A stretch of 64,000 bases of DNA from positions 62,001 to 126,000 of the forward strand of contig CAJQPP010000031.1 in assembly GCA_905480235.1 (NCBI GenBank), written 5' to 3'. Position 1 is the first letter of the stretch, and each line of letters begins with the position of its first letter. The stretch comes from an uncultured Pirellulaceae bacterium (lineage in GTDB: Bacteria; Planctomycetota; Planctomycetia; Pirellulales; Pirellulaceae). Under the pieces are notes generated by a model. That model did no database searches. It was not told the origin of the DNA and saw only the letters and a program-made list of their open reading frames with translations. The position numbers and the translations under genes were made by a program. This document shows positions 53,572 to 62,943 of this stretch, piece by piece.

Positions 53572-54945
53572 ATGTCACTTCCACAAGTCGCCATTGTCGG
53601 TCGCCCTAACGTGGGCAAATCCAGCATTTTCAATTGGCTGGCAGGTCAGCGGCTTGCCATTGTTGACCATGTTGCCGGTGTAACGCGCGACCGCATGACA
53701 CGCGTGATCGAGTATGACGAGCGTTATTTTGAAATCATCGACACCGGTGGTATTGGAATCAATGATGTGGATGATTTGTCGAGCGAGATCGAGGATCAAA
53801 TCAATTACGCCATCAGCACGGCACAAATTTTGATGATGGTGGTGGATACGCGCGAAGGGGTCACGGGACTCGATGAAAGAATTGCCAAACGGTTACGCGG
53901 ATGTGGTGTTCCTTTATTGCTGGTGGCCAACAAAGTCGATCATGAAAAGTACGATATCGATACAAGCGAGTTTTTCCGGTTGGGTCTAGGAGAACCCACA
54001 ATCGTCAGCGCGAAGAGCAATCGCAATAAGCGGCATCTGATGGCCGAGATTTGCAAAGCACTTGGAGAACTCTCGGACCTTCCGCTGGATACGGTCGACG
54101 AGCCGGAAATGAAGATTGCCATCGTCGGTCAGCGAAACGTCGGCAAGAGCACCTTTGTCAATACGTTACTGGATGAACCCAGGATGATTGTCAGCGAGGT
54201 GGCGGGTACGACCCGGGACAGCGTGGATGTACGTTTTGAGATGGACGGGAAATCATTCGTTGCCATCGACACCCCCGGTTTACGACGCAACAAAAGCGTG
54301 CGCACCGACATCGAATTTTACAGCACACATCGCGCTCAACGGACGGTTCGTTATGCGGATGTCATACTCATGTTTTTTGACGCCAGTCGCCGTATCAGCA
54401 AGGTCGATCGACAACTGTGCCACTATGTTGAATCCCATTACAAACCCTGCATTTTTGTCGTGAACAAATGGGACTTGATGTCGGATCATATGGCGACCGA
54501 ACGTTGGGCTGAGTATCTCCGCGAAAATTTCACGGCACAGTGGAATGTACCCATTGCATTCATTACGGCAGAGACGGGTCGCAACGTAAAGCGTCTGTTG
54601 AGCCACGCACAGATGCTGTTCAAACAAAGTCGCGACCGGGTACAGACCAGTGAACTCAATCGCCTGCTTCGCTTGGCGGTTCAGAACCACCCGCCCTCTT
54701 TGAATGCCCGCGGCAAGCGGCCCAAAATTTACTACGCCGCGCAAATCGGCGTGGCGCCGCCCACCATTGTGTTTAAGTGCAGTAATCCCAAAGCCTTCTC
54801 AAACACCTATCGGCGGTATTTGCTGGGAGTATTACGGGATACGCTTAGTTACGGCGAAGTACCTATCCGCATGATAATGGAAGAGCGGGGTTCGACGGAT
54901 TCCAAGAATCTGATTGATTCTGCCCAGGAACAACCCAAAACCTGA
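53572..54945 (+). CDS. der: ribosome biogenesis GTPase Der (EngA)
   Basis: Essential double GTPase that assists assembly of the 50S ribosomal subunit. The ATG at 53572 (MSLPQVAIVGRPNVGKSS) is chosen; a TTG 16 codons earlier is unlikely. The first G domain (1-165) has GRPNVGKS, the DTGG loop and NKVD. The second (about 180-350) has GQRNVGKS, DTPG and NKWD. The C-terminal KH-like domain follows (about 360-440, PKIYYAAQIGVAPPTIVFKC). Length of 457 residues is normal. It is a single gene, convergent with the aminotransferase gene. All motifs look intact. Confidence 0.97.
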   Translation: MSLPQVAIVGRPNVGKSSIFNWLAGQRLAIVDHVAGVTRDRMTRVIEYDERYFEIIDTGGIGINDVDDLSSEIEDQINYAISTAQILMMVVDTREGVTGLDERIAKRLRGCGVPLLLVANKVDHEKYDIDTSEFFRLGLGEPTIVSAKSNRNKRHLMAEICKALGELSDLPLDTVDEPEMKIAIVGQRNVGKSTFVNTLLDEPRMIVSEVAGTTRDSVDVRFEMDGKSFVAIDTPGLRRNKSVRTDIEFYSTHRAQRTVRYADVILMFFDASRRISKVDRQLCHYVESHYKPCIFVVNKWDLMSDHMATERWAEYLRENFTAQWNVPIAFITAETGRNVKRLLSHAQMLFKQSRDRVQTSELNRLLRLAVQNHPPSLNARGKRPKIYYAAQIGVAPPTIVFKCSNPKAFSNTYRRYLLGVLRDTLSYGEVPIRMIMEERGSTDSKNLIDSAQEQPKT

Positions 54946-55004
54946 GGAGCCGTGCCGTCGCTCATTGCAGGCGGCGTTTTGACGGAACTATCGGCACCTG
55001 ATTC

Positions 55005-56231
55005 TCAGACGCCTTGCGATTCTGTGAGCGGGCTTGCGACACGGCCAGGATAGACTTGCAAAGCGGCTGCTAAACAATCCATGGCGGCAGCGAGATCCTC
55101 TCGATTCAACACATAGGCAATTCTGACTTGGTTGTGCCCGAGACCGGGCGTCGCATAAAAACCGCCACCCGGCGCCATCATCACGGTGGTCCCCTCATGA
55201 TCGAATTCTTCTAACATCCACTGGCAGAACTTCTCAGCGTCATCCACCGGCAGTTGCACCATCGCGTAAAACGCACCATTGATTTCCGGGCATACGACCC
55301 CCTCCATGCGATCCAGCGCGGCCTTCAATAAATCCCGCCGTGCAGCATATTCGATGGCAACTTCACCGTAATAACTTGAAGGTAATTTGTACATTTCCGT
55401 GGCACCAATTTGGCCCAAAGTGGGCGGCGATAATCGGGCCTGAGCCTGCTTGAGAACCAGCGACATCAATTCGTCATTCCGAGAAATAACACAGCCAATT
55501 CGGGCGCCACAAGCCGAGAACCGCTTAGAGATAGAGTCCACGATGATCACGTTTTGCTCACAACCTTGCAGACTGAGACAGGAAGTGTGCTGGTTACCGT
55601 CGTAAGCAAATTCCCGATAGACCTCATCAGCGATGATAAACAGATCATGCTTTTGTGCGATTTCCTGTAATCGAAAAAGCGCTTCTCGAGGATACAAAAC
55701 CCCCGTTGGGTTACCTGGATTACAAATCAGGATCGCTTTGGTTTGCGGCGTAATCTTTTTTTCGAAATCCTCTACGTTTGGCAAGGCAAAATTATTCTCA
55801 AGCGAGGAGCTCACCGGCACCACCTTGGCATCTTTACCTAGCGAAAATGACATGTAATTCGCGTAAAACGGTTCCGGGACAATAACTTCGTCACCGGGGT
55901 TCATTAATGCGGTAAATACGAAACTCAGAGCTTCTGAGGCGCCGGTGGTGACCATCACTTGCTGCTCCTGCAGTTCGTGCCCCAGGCGAGCGTAGTATTT
56001 TTGAATTTCCTCTCGTAACGGCTCAATCCCTGCGGAAGGGCTGTACGCCAAGACTTCTAATTTCGCATTGCGAATGGCGTCCCAAAACTCAGTGGGGGTG
56101 GCGATATCGGGTTGGCCAATATTCAGGTGGAAAACACGAAGGCCACGCTGTTTAGCGGCATCCGCGAAAGGGACCAGTTTGCGAATCGGCGAGGCAGGTA
56201 AACTGCGAGCACGCTGGGAAAATTCAGGCAT
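55005..56231 (-). CDS. class I/II PLP-dependent aminotransferase
   Basis: 408 residues of the aspartate aminotransferase superfamily, with PLP on Lys236 (VDSISKRFSACGARIG). NIGQPDIATP near residue 37, NPGNPTG (171-177), ADEVYREFAY (201-210) and Arg244 in CGARIG are typical. Substrate cannot be set from motifs alone; aspartate, alanine, methionine (4-methylthio-2-oxobutanoate) and kynurenine enzymes are all in this superfamily. It is convergent with der. The PurE and MtnA genes lie behind its start on the other strand. If it works with MtnA it would perform the last transamination of methionine salvage (speculative). Confidence 0.92.
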   Translation of the reverse strand: MPEFSQRARSLPASPIRKLVPFADAAKQRGLRVFHLNIGQPDIATPTEFWDAIRNAKLEVLAYSPSAGIEPLREEIQKYYARLGHELQEQQVMVTTGASEALSFVFTALMNPGDEVIVPEPFYANYMSFSLGKDAKVVPVSSSLENNFALPNVEDFEKKITPQTKAILICNPGNPTGVLYPREALFRLQEIAQKHDLFIIADEVYREFAYDGNQHTSCLSLQGCEQNVIIVDSISKRFSACGARIGCVISRNDELMSLVLKQAQARLSPPTLGQIGATEMYKLPSSYYGEVAIEYAARRDLLKAALDRMEGVVCPEINGAFYAMVQLPVDDAEKFCQWMLEEFDHEGTTVMMAPGGGFYATPGLGHNQVRIAYVLNREDLAAAMDCLAAALQVYPGRVASPLTESQGV

Positions 56232-56405
56232 CAGGCTTTTTCCTTGAAAAATCTTGGGTCCAGTATCTTATCGAATCCAGTCCTGTTCCGCACGGTAAAA
56301 ACTCTGTTACGAAATCTATCTTCAGGGATTTTATTTCGTCAAAAAACCGATACGATCTGGCGACAGCTAAACATCCCGTTTCTTTAAACTTTGCAATAAA
56401 TAGAT

Positions 56406-56906
56406 ATGAGCAATCCAGTAGTTGGAATCGTAATGGGCAGTGATAGTGACTGGCCAAAAATCAAAAAAGTAGGTGCCGCCCTGGACGAATTTGGGGTTTC
56501 CTATGAAGTCAACGTGATGAGTGCCCACCGCACGCCGCATGTGGTGGGCGAGTATGCGAGCACCGCTGACGATCGCGGCCTCCGAGTGATCATCGCTGCC
56601 GCTGGTGGCGCGGCTCACCTGGCAGGTGTCGTGGCCGCCCACACCACGCTACCGGTGATCGGCCTGCCGGTTCCCACCGCAGAGCTGGGCGGTTTGGACT
56701 CCCTGCTCTCAACGGTCCAAATGCCAGGCGATGTTCCCGTCGCCACGATGGCTGTCGGTATGGGCGGGCCTCGAAATGCAGGGCTCTTTGCGGTACAGAT
56801 TCTGGCCAACGCCGACGATAGCCTGAAGCAAAAACTGGTCGATTTCAAGCACAATTTGATCGGTAAAATCGCTGCGAAAAACGAAAATCTCAAAGCGAGT
56901 TTGTAA
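56406..56906 (+). CDS. purE: N5-carboxyaminoimidazole ribonucleotide mutase (PurE class I)
   Basis: Converts N5-CAIR to CAIR in purine synthesis. 166 residues with MGSDSDWP near the N-terminus, the catalytic His in MSAHRTPH, and the AAAGGAAHLAGVVAAHTTLPVIG region. The C-terminus reads GMGGPRNAGLFA. This is the bacterial class I pattern. mtnA follows after 35 nt on the same strand and is probably co-transcribed. The partner purK, normally next to purE, is not in the window. Confidence 0.97.
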   Translation: MSNPVVGIVMGSDSDWPKIKKVGAALDEFGVSYEVNVMSAHRTPHVVGEYASTADDRGLRVIIAAAGGAAHLAGVVAAHTTLPVIGLPVPTAELGGLDSLLSTVQMPGDVPVATMAVGMGGPRNAGLFAVQILANADDSLKQKLVDFKHNLIGKIAAKNENLKASL

Positions 56907-56941
56907 CGCGTGACCCGTTCACCTTTTTAAGATTTGACTTT

Positions 56942-58009
56942 ATGAATTCGTCCACGCCCTCGAAAACAGAAACCCTCTCTTGGCAAGGCGACACCGAGGG
57001 GCATCTTGTTCTGATTGACCAAACTAAATTGCCTACGGAACTGGTAACGATTGATTGCCGTGACGTAGAAACAGTTTGGGAGGCGATTAAGATGCTCCGC
57101 GTTCGTGGCGCACCTGCGATTGGGATTGCCGCAGCCTATGGCGTGGTAATTGGGATCCGCGACAGTGGGGATACCTCTGAGCAGGTGCTTCAAAAACTTG
57201 GCGAGGTAACCGATTATTTGGCGACGAGTCGCCCGACCGCTGTCAATTTATTTTGGGCATTATCGCGAATGAAAAAATTGGCTCATGGTTTGGGCGATGA
57301 ATCTGCTACAGCAATCCGTTCACGTTTACTGCAAGAAGCGCGTGCAATTCATGAAGAAGATCGTCAAATGTGTCACGCCATTGGGCGACACGGGGCAGCA
57401 TTGCTGGATGATAAAGTCTCGGGGGTGCTAACTCACTGCAATGCCGGTGGGTTGGCCACTGCTGAGTACGGCACCGCATTGAGTGTTTTTTTTACGGCTC
57501 ATGATTTGGGAAAAAAGGTCCATGTGTACGTGGATGAAACACGTCCTCTTTTGCAAGGTGCTCGGCTCACCGCCTGGGAATTGATGCAACGCGATATTCC
57601 CGCCACCTTGATATGCGATTCTATGGCTGCCCAAGTTATGCGGGAAAATCGTGTGCAGGCGGTCGTTACGGGTGCCGATCGCATTGCCGCGAATGGGGAT
57701 GCTGCCAATAAAATCGGGACTTACTCGTTGGCGATTCTAGCCAACTATCACCAAGTCCCGTTTTACATTGCTGCGCCCAGTTCGACGTTTGATTTGAGCA
57801 TTGATTCGGGCGACGAGATCCCGATTGAAAAGCGTCTGTCAGAAGAAATTACCCAAGGGTTTGGCAAACGCACTGCGCCGGAGGGCGTGGATGTCTACAA
57901 CCCGGCATTTGATGTGACTCCGGCTAATTTGATTACCGCCATTATCACAGAGCGGGGAGTCATCGATCCAATTTCCACTCAAGCGGTTGCCGAGCATCTG
58001 CGCGACTAA
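56942..58009 (+). CDS. mtnA: S-methyl-5-thioribose-1-phosphate isomerase
   Basis: Isomerises methylthioribose 1-phosphate to the ribulose form in methionine salvage; it is related to eIF2B alpha subunits. 355 residues with RVRGAPAIGIAAAYG, the catalytic Cys in LTHCNAGGLAT and the catalytic Asp in TGADRIAANGDAANKIGT. The family's C-terminal block YNPAFDVTPA is present. It is 35 nt downstream of purE. No mtnK, mtnB, mtnC or mtnD is in the window. Purine and methionine-salvage intermediates both derive from adenosine metabolism, which may explain the pairing (inference). Confidence 0.96.
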   Translation: MNSSTPSKTETLSWQGDTEGHLVLIDQTKLPTELVTIDCRDVETVWEAIKMLRVRGAPAIGIAAAYGVVIGIRDSGDTSEQVLQKLGEVTDYLATSRPTAVNLFWALSRMKKLAHGLGDESATAIRSRLLQEARAIHEEDRQMCHAIGRHGAALLDDKVSGVLTHCNAGGLATAEYGTALSVFFTAHDLGKKVHVYVDETRPLLQGARLTAWELMQRDIPATLICDSMAAQVMRENRVQAVVTGADRIAANGDAANKIGTYSLAILANYHQVPFYIAAPSSTFDLSIDSGDEIPIEKRLSEEITQGFGKRTAPEGVDVYNPAFDVTPANLITAIITERGVIDPISTQAVAEHLRD

Positions 58010-58088
58010 ACCCGATTAACGGCAGGTACGAATCGGGAACCGTTGGTTGGTCCCGGGCGGATGCTTGGCGACATTATTTTCCGGATTT

Positions 58089-61007
58089 TTAACGGGCGGC
58101 TCGTTTCCGCAATTTATTCTTGGTCGCTTCCGTCAACAGTTCCCCGTAGATGCGATAGGCCTTCCGCCATTTTGGCCACCCACAACGTAACAACCGGGTG
58201 CGTTCTCCAATGCGTCCCTGACGGACCCAGTCATCGAGCATCATTTTGGTTACGGGTCCGTATTCGCGCCGGTTCTTGGTTCTCACGATCCACAAATCAA
58301 ACGGCGAGGCAGCATCCCATTGCGAATCCGTGGCTCCAATTTCCATCGGTTCGCCAACCACCAATGGCCGCGTGGGGCGAATCATGCGATCAGGCGGTAG
58401 CAGGATTTCGGGCCGGTCCCCCCGACCATCGTTCAACCATTGGGAGGCTCGAGTCGCTACGGGGTGATCCGGAAATCTACGTAACACACGATCAAACTGC
58501 TTTTTAGCTCGGATCAAATCGCCATGCTGAACCAATACGACGCCTCGAGCGCAACGGGCTGCCGCCACGCTAAATTTATCCTTGCGGCACAGTTCAATGA
58601 CATTGGTAAAATCTGTCAACGCCGGTGGAAAACGACCCATCTCGTAAAAGATCTTCCCACGCATCATCAACAGCTCTGCGATATCACGGTCATCCTCTTC
58701 AAATCGCTGCATCACTTTCGTCAATAGAATGAGCCCCTCTTCGTACCGCTCTACTTGAGATAGGTAATTCGCACGGCCCACATAGGCTTTAACCTGCTGA
58801 GCATCAATTTTGATCGCCTTTTCAAAGTCGCCATTAGCCTCTTCCAGCTGGCCGCTTTTCAAATAAGCATTACCGCGTAACACGTAGGTTTCAGGCAGGT
58901 TGGATAGCAGTTCATCGCTCCGCGTCAGATCGGCGATCGCGTACAGATATTGCTGCAGTTTTTGGTAACAACTGCCGCGTTTTCGAAATGCCAGATGGTC
59001 AGCGGGATCCAACACAACCGCCTGAGAATAATGCTCAATTGCGGCTTCTGCGTTTTGCTCCAATAATTTCAAATCGCCCAACAACACGTGGTACCGCGAA
59101 CGCGAGGGATCCAATTCAATGGCTCGCCGAATATCTCGTAACGCCGCTTCGTTGCGTTGCGCTATCATCAATGCTTCCGCTCGTGCGAAATAAGCAGCGT
59201 CATTTCCGGGTGCCTTTTTGATGACTTTTGACAGGTCACGCACGGCCTCGTCCAACTGGCCCTCGCTGGCGACCAGATGAGCACATTGAATCATCGTCTC
59301 GTAATCTTCACTTCCCGAATTGAGCGTTACGTGAAAATCGTTGATGGCAAGCTCCGTCTTCCCTAAAAACTGATAAGCACGCCCCCGGTTGCGTAATAAA
59401 ACGGGGGAAGTTTTCCCTTCTCGGATCATGCGGTCGAAATGCTTGATGGCACGCTCCGCCACGGGCGCCCCCAATTTCCGGTACTGTTTGGCCGCTGATG
59501 GGCGTAGACGCAACGCCACGTGCAGGTTCTCAATGACATCGGGCCAATCTTCCAACTGGGCACTCGTGACCGCTTGCCAAATGTGCGTGCCCGCATGCGT
59601 TGGCCTTAACTTGCTGGCCGCTTTGAAATCATCGATGGCCTGAACCGGATTTTCGGCTTCAAAGCGACTTACGCCACGCAGGTAGTGCAGCTCACCGCGA
59701 GCCTCGGAAGTCTCACACATCTGCAAGGCTTTATCGAACTCCGCGTTAGCCTGAGCGTAGCGGCCTTGTTGATGAAATATCTTGCCCCGCAACATAAAGG
59801 TATCGGAATTCCTGGCATCCAAACGAATGGCCCGTTCGCTTTCGATCAACCCCTGCGCGTGATTGGACAGAGCCATCATGACTTTGCAACGTCCGACATA
59901 AGCAGGCACGCATAATTCATCGAGTTCCAGTGCTCGATCAAAAGCAATCCTGGCTTCTTCGGGATCATCCAACCTAAGATGCAATTCACCCAACTGTAAC
60001 CAACTTTTCTCATCACCCGGTACACGACTCAGGTAGCGTGAAAAATCACGCAACGCCATTTGATAATTACGCATCTCTGCAAAAACGGCACCCCGTAAAG
60101 CCAACACCACAGGAAGCTCTGAATTCATTTGATGGGCCATATTAAGGTCTTCAATGGCACCGGCTAAATCCCCTAAACGATGCCTTAGGCGGCCACATTC
60201 AATCAACCCGTCTACTCGATCGCCTACCTTTTCCCGTAACCTCACGACATCGTCGACCGCTAGAGCCAGTTGCCCGTTATTCGCATATGCTTCCGCGCGA
60301 ACCGCTAAGGCGTCGTTGACCACGTTTTCTGAAAGTTGCAAAGCATGCCCTGCCAATCGGATCGCTTCCGGATAATCGCGTTCACGCAGAGCGACCTTGG
60401 CCAATCCCACATAGGCCGGACTAAATTCTGAATCATGCTCAACCGTAGAATTAAAATCGGCTCGCGCTTGGCCGATCTCGCGGGAAAACAAATACACGCT
60501 GCCACGATCGTAATAAACCTCTGCCATACGTTTTCCAAGCTGCAGCCGGTTTTCGAATGTCGTCAAAGCCGCCGGTAAGTAACTTGTCATCGTTTTCGCG
60601 TAGATTCCCGATTGTCCCGGATTCGCGTGGCGCGCCCGATCCAAATCCGAAAACGCACCGCGCCAATCTTCTCGCTCTGCCCGTGCGGCGGCGCGCCAAG
60701 TCAGTGTTTCCGGATCGTCACCACGACGTCGAATCGATTGGTTGCAGTCCTCTTCCGCCTGCTCGAATTGCTCCAGCCTCAAGCGAACGAAACCGCGCAG
60801 CCCATAACACTCTGCCAGCTGAAATGGATCAGCATCGATAATTGCCCGATTTAATGATTGCAATGCGGATGCGAACTTTTCGTCACCAATGGCTTGCATT
60901 GCCGAATGAAGGTTCTCCGAAACCGAAAGAGCGGAAGCGTTCTGGGCAGATGATTCTGACATAAGCGGCATCGATTGGCTGGATTGAGAGGAAATTGCGA
61001 TGGCCAT
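58089..61007 (-). CDS. large TPR-repeat protein with C-terminal GYF_2-like domain
   Basis: 972 residues from the ATG at 61007, which has AAAGGA 6 nt upstream; a start 10 codons earlier lacks support. Almost the whole length (about 30-860) is degenerate TPR pairs, with consensus-like pieces such as PAYVGLAKVALRERDYPEAI and FEKAIKIDAQQVKAYVGRAN, roughly 20 repeats. The last 70 residues carry a GYF_2/DUF4339-like motif: DLWIVRTKNRREYGPVTKMM, then WVRQGRIGERTRL. No signal peptide or membrane helix is visible, so it should be cytoplasmic. TPR arrays are scaffolds for protein complexes; GYF_2 modules may bind proline-rich or membrane partners. No partner is indicated by the surrounding genes. Confidence 0.88.
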   Translation of the reverse strand: MAIAISSQSSQSMPLMSESSAQNASALSVSENLHSAMQAIGDEKFASALQSLNRAIIDADPFQLAECYGLRGFVRLRLEQFEQAEEDCNQSIRRRGDDPETLTWRAAARAEREDWRGAFSDLDRARHANPGQSGIYAKTMTSYLPAALTTFENRLQLGKRMAEVYYDRGSVYLFSREIGQARADFNSTVEHDSEFSPAYVGLAKVALRERDYPEAIRLAGHALQLSENVVNDALAVRAEAYANNGQLALAVDDVVRLREKVGDRVDGLIECGRLRHRLGDLAGAIEDLNMAHQMNSELPVVLALRGAVFAEMRNYQMALRDFSRYLSRVPGDEKSWLQLGELHLRLDDPEEARIAFDRALELDELCVPAYVGRCKVMMALSNHAQGLIESERAIRLDARNSDTFMLRGKIFHQQGRYAQANAEFDKALQMCETSEARGELHYLRGVSRFEAENPVQAIDDFKAASKLRPTHAGTHIWQAVTSAQLEDWPDVIENLHVALRLRPSAAKQYRKLGAPVAERAIKHFDRMIREGKTSPVLLRNRGRAYQFLGKTELAINDFHVTLNSGSEDYETMIQCAHLVASEGQLDEAVRDLSKVIKKAPGNDAAYFARAEALMIAQRNEAALRDIRRAIELDPSRSRYHVLLGDLKLLEQNAEAAIEHYSQAVVLDPADHLAFRKRGSCYQKLQQYLYAIADLTRSDELLSNLPETYVLRGNAYLKSGQLEEANGDFEKAIKIDAQQVKAYVGRANYLSQVERYEEGLILLTKVMQRFEEDDRDIAELLMMRGKIFYEMGRFPPALTDFTNVIELCRKDKFSVAAARCARGVVLVQHGDLIRAKKQFDRVLRRFPDHPVATRASQWLNDGRGDRPEILLPPDRMIRPTRPLVVGEPMEIGATDSQWDAASPFDLWIVRTKNRREYGPVTKMMLDDWVRQGRIGERTRLLRCGWPKWRKAYRIYGELLTEATKNKLRKRAAR

Positions 61008-61419
61008 ATAAATTCCTTTTTGTGGGGTATTCCACAAGCTATTTTTCCGCTGCTTCTGACCCCAACTCCACCTCGATTTCCATTATCGCCCGAAGACCTA
61101 TCACGGTCAAAAACTCAGGGAACGTGGAGAAAGCGGTCGTAAATAGCGGAGGACGCGGCCTAATAAACGAAGCGGATGCAGGAAGGCTATGACGCATTAT
61201 TTACGATATCGGTTGGAACTTTACGGGATATACGGTTCAAAAACGGATTTTTGCCCGCTTCGGAACTAATAAACTGCCCTGAAGAGGAAATTTTGACGCA
61301 ACTCGTGATCTAATAGACGGTTTAATGTAGGACGGAGTTCGTCTCTTCCAGCGGGAAAGTACCGCTTGAACTTATCTCTGGAACCAGGCATGCATTTAGA
61401 AATCAAATCCATTTTGACC
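61008..61419. other. divergent intergenic region between the TPR-GYF_2 and EF-hand genes
   Basis: 412 nt. It holds the ribosome site of the TPR gene at one edge. I see no gene, no convincing promoter boxes and no long repeat. Confidence 0.4.
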
Positions 61420-62880
61420 ATGACTAGCAACCAAAAATTCTTTGCTGCTTTATTCACACTAGCAATCCTCTGCCTGCTGCTTCCTCAAGCGGGGCTTGAG
61501 GCGCAAGAAAGGGAGCGCAGCGATCGTGAACGCAGTTTCGATGCTATGCGATATGTAAAGCGTGCTGATCGGGATGAGAATGGCGTGCTCGATGAACGAG
61601 AACTGGGCGGACGGCTCAAAGACTACATTACCAAGTTAGGTGTGGACACGACTCGCTCTGTTCCAATTGCCAAAGTCCAAAAAGCAATCGACGACAAAGC
61701 GGCGCGAGAATCAGAAGAAGAAAGATACCGCAACATCGACGCCAACCGTCAGGTTCCCAAATTTGGGGAAAGCCAAGAACTGCTGCCGCCCTCCGATTTC
61801 TCCAGTGAGGAAATCGCCGGCGACGGAAAAAGCTGGGAAGATGATTACGATAAATCTACCGTCGAATCCGTTCAGGCTTTCATTCGACGCGATGACAAAG
61901 ATAAGAATGGCGTGCTGAGTTCTCAAGAATCCGAGAGGGTTCGACGTTGGTTAGGAGACGGCGTAGATGCAGATAAGAACGGCAGCATCAGCAGTAAAGA
62001 ACTGGCCGCGGCCATGAAAAAACGTTCCGACCGCGAAGGCAGCGATCGCGGTGACCGTCGTCGCGGTGGCAGCGATCGACGCGAAAGCGAACGGGATCGA
62101 GGCTCGTCGTCACGCGACCGGAACGCAAGTCGCTCTCGTGAAAGCTCTCGCGAAAGTTCTCGTGAAAACTCACGTGATTTCCGAGGCCGATCGTCAACCA
62201 GATCCGCAAGCACCTCCGCCAGTAAGAGCGCCAGTAAGAGCACTCCAAAAAAATCGACTCGATCGATGACCGGTCGGTACTCTTCTTTTGTTGATGGCAT
62301 GATTAGGAAATACGACGAAGATGGCGATGGCAAGCTCAACAAAGATGAACGAAAAAAAGTAAGTGGTTCTACCCCTTTGATCGATGAAAACGGCGACGGC
62401 ATGGTTGACCGTGGCGAACTGCTAAACTCGATAGAAGGTCGAGCCAAACCCGCGGCCACATCCAAGAGCACGGAAAGCAAAAGACCGACGCGACGACGGG
62501 GCAGTCGCACAACAGATAAAAAGGAGAGCGAAACACGTGAAGAACCACGCGAAACACGCTCAAGCTCCTCTCGCTCACGAGGCAGCAGCAAAACGGAAAA
62601 CTCCATCACATACGACATCAAGGGATTTGAAAAAGTCACCCTTGAGTACGAAAAGCGGTCCGATCGGGAGACCTATTTGAAGCGGCAGGGTGCCAGTCGT
62701 GATTTTCTTGAATGGGACAAGAATGCTGACGGTCAAATTACGATGGGAGAAATTCGCCGCGGCAAGAAGTGGACCAACGATCTAGCGCGCAAATTCCAAA
62801 AGTTAGATTCGAATAACGATCGCGTTGTCACCATCACAGAATTTGACGAGAACTTCAACTCTCGCGACTTTGATAAGTAA
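61420..62880 (+). CDS. secreted EF-hand calcium-binding protein
   Basis: 486 residues from the ATG at 61420, the best fit to a signal peptide (MTSNQKFFAALFTLAILCLL, cleavage near LEAQ). Seven EF-hand loops are readable: 50-61, 159-170, 183-194, 299-310, 322-333, 433-444 and 463-474. The first six keep the D-x-[DN]-x-[DN]-G-x-[ILV]-[DSNT]-x-x-E pattern; the seventh has Arg for the central Gly. Two low-complexity linkers rich in Arg, Ser, Asp and Glu (about 201-290 and 340-390) separate them. The protein likely binds calcium outside the cytoplasm and may serve surface attachment or matrix building, as suspected for planctomycete EF-hand proteins. It is divergent from the TPR gene and alone. Confidence 0.87.
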   Translation: MTSNQKFFAALFTLAILCLLLPQAGLEAQERERSDRERSFDAMRYVKRADRDENGVLDERELGGRLKDYITKLGVDTTRSVPIAKVQKAIDDKAARESEEERYRNIDANRQVPKFGESQELLPPSDFSSEEIAGDGKSWEDDYDKSTVESVQAFIRRDDKDKNGVLSSQESERVRRWLGDGVDADKNGSISSKELAAAMKKRSDREGSDRGDRRRGGSDRRESERDRGSSSRDRNASRSRESSRESSRENSRDFRGRSSTRSASTSASKSASKSTPKKSTRSMTGRYSSFVDGMIRKYDEDGDGKLNKDERKKVSGSTPLIDENGDGMVDRGELLNSIEGRAKPAATSKSTESKRPTRRRGSRTTDKKESETREEPRETRSSSSRSRGSSKTENSITYDIKGFEKVTLEYEKRSDRETYLKRQGASRDFLEWDKNADGQITMGEIRRGKKWTNDLARKFQKLDSNNDRVVTITEFDENFNSRDFDK

Positions 62881-62943
62881 ACGCAAACAAAGCGGGTCCC
62901 CTTTCTTTGCAAGGGGGATTCGCTGCCGCTGGCGAAACCGTCT

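Noticed and set aside
58011-58037. CCCGATT/AATCGGG hairpin between mtnA and the TPR gene
   Set aside because: The stem is 7 bp with a 13-nt loop and only three T on one side; too weak to call a terminator.
61923-62639. A 238-codon minus-strand frame antisense to the EF-hand gene
   Set aside because: It arises from the Arg/Ser-rich repeat composition of the real gene and has no fold of its own.
62896-62920. CCCCTT/AAGGGG hairpin after the EF-hand gene
   Set aside because: Short stem and no T-tract; termination not supported.
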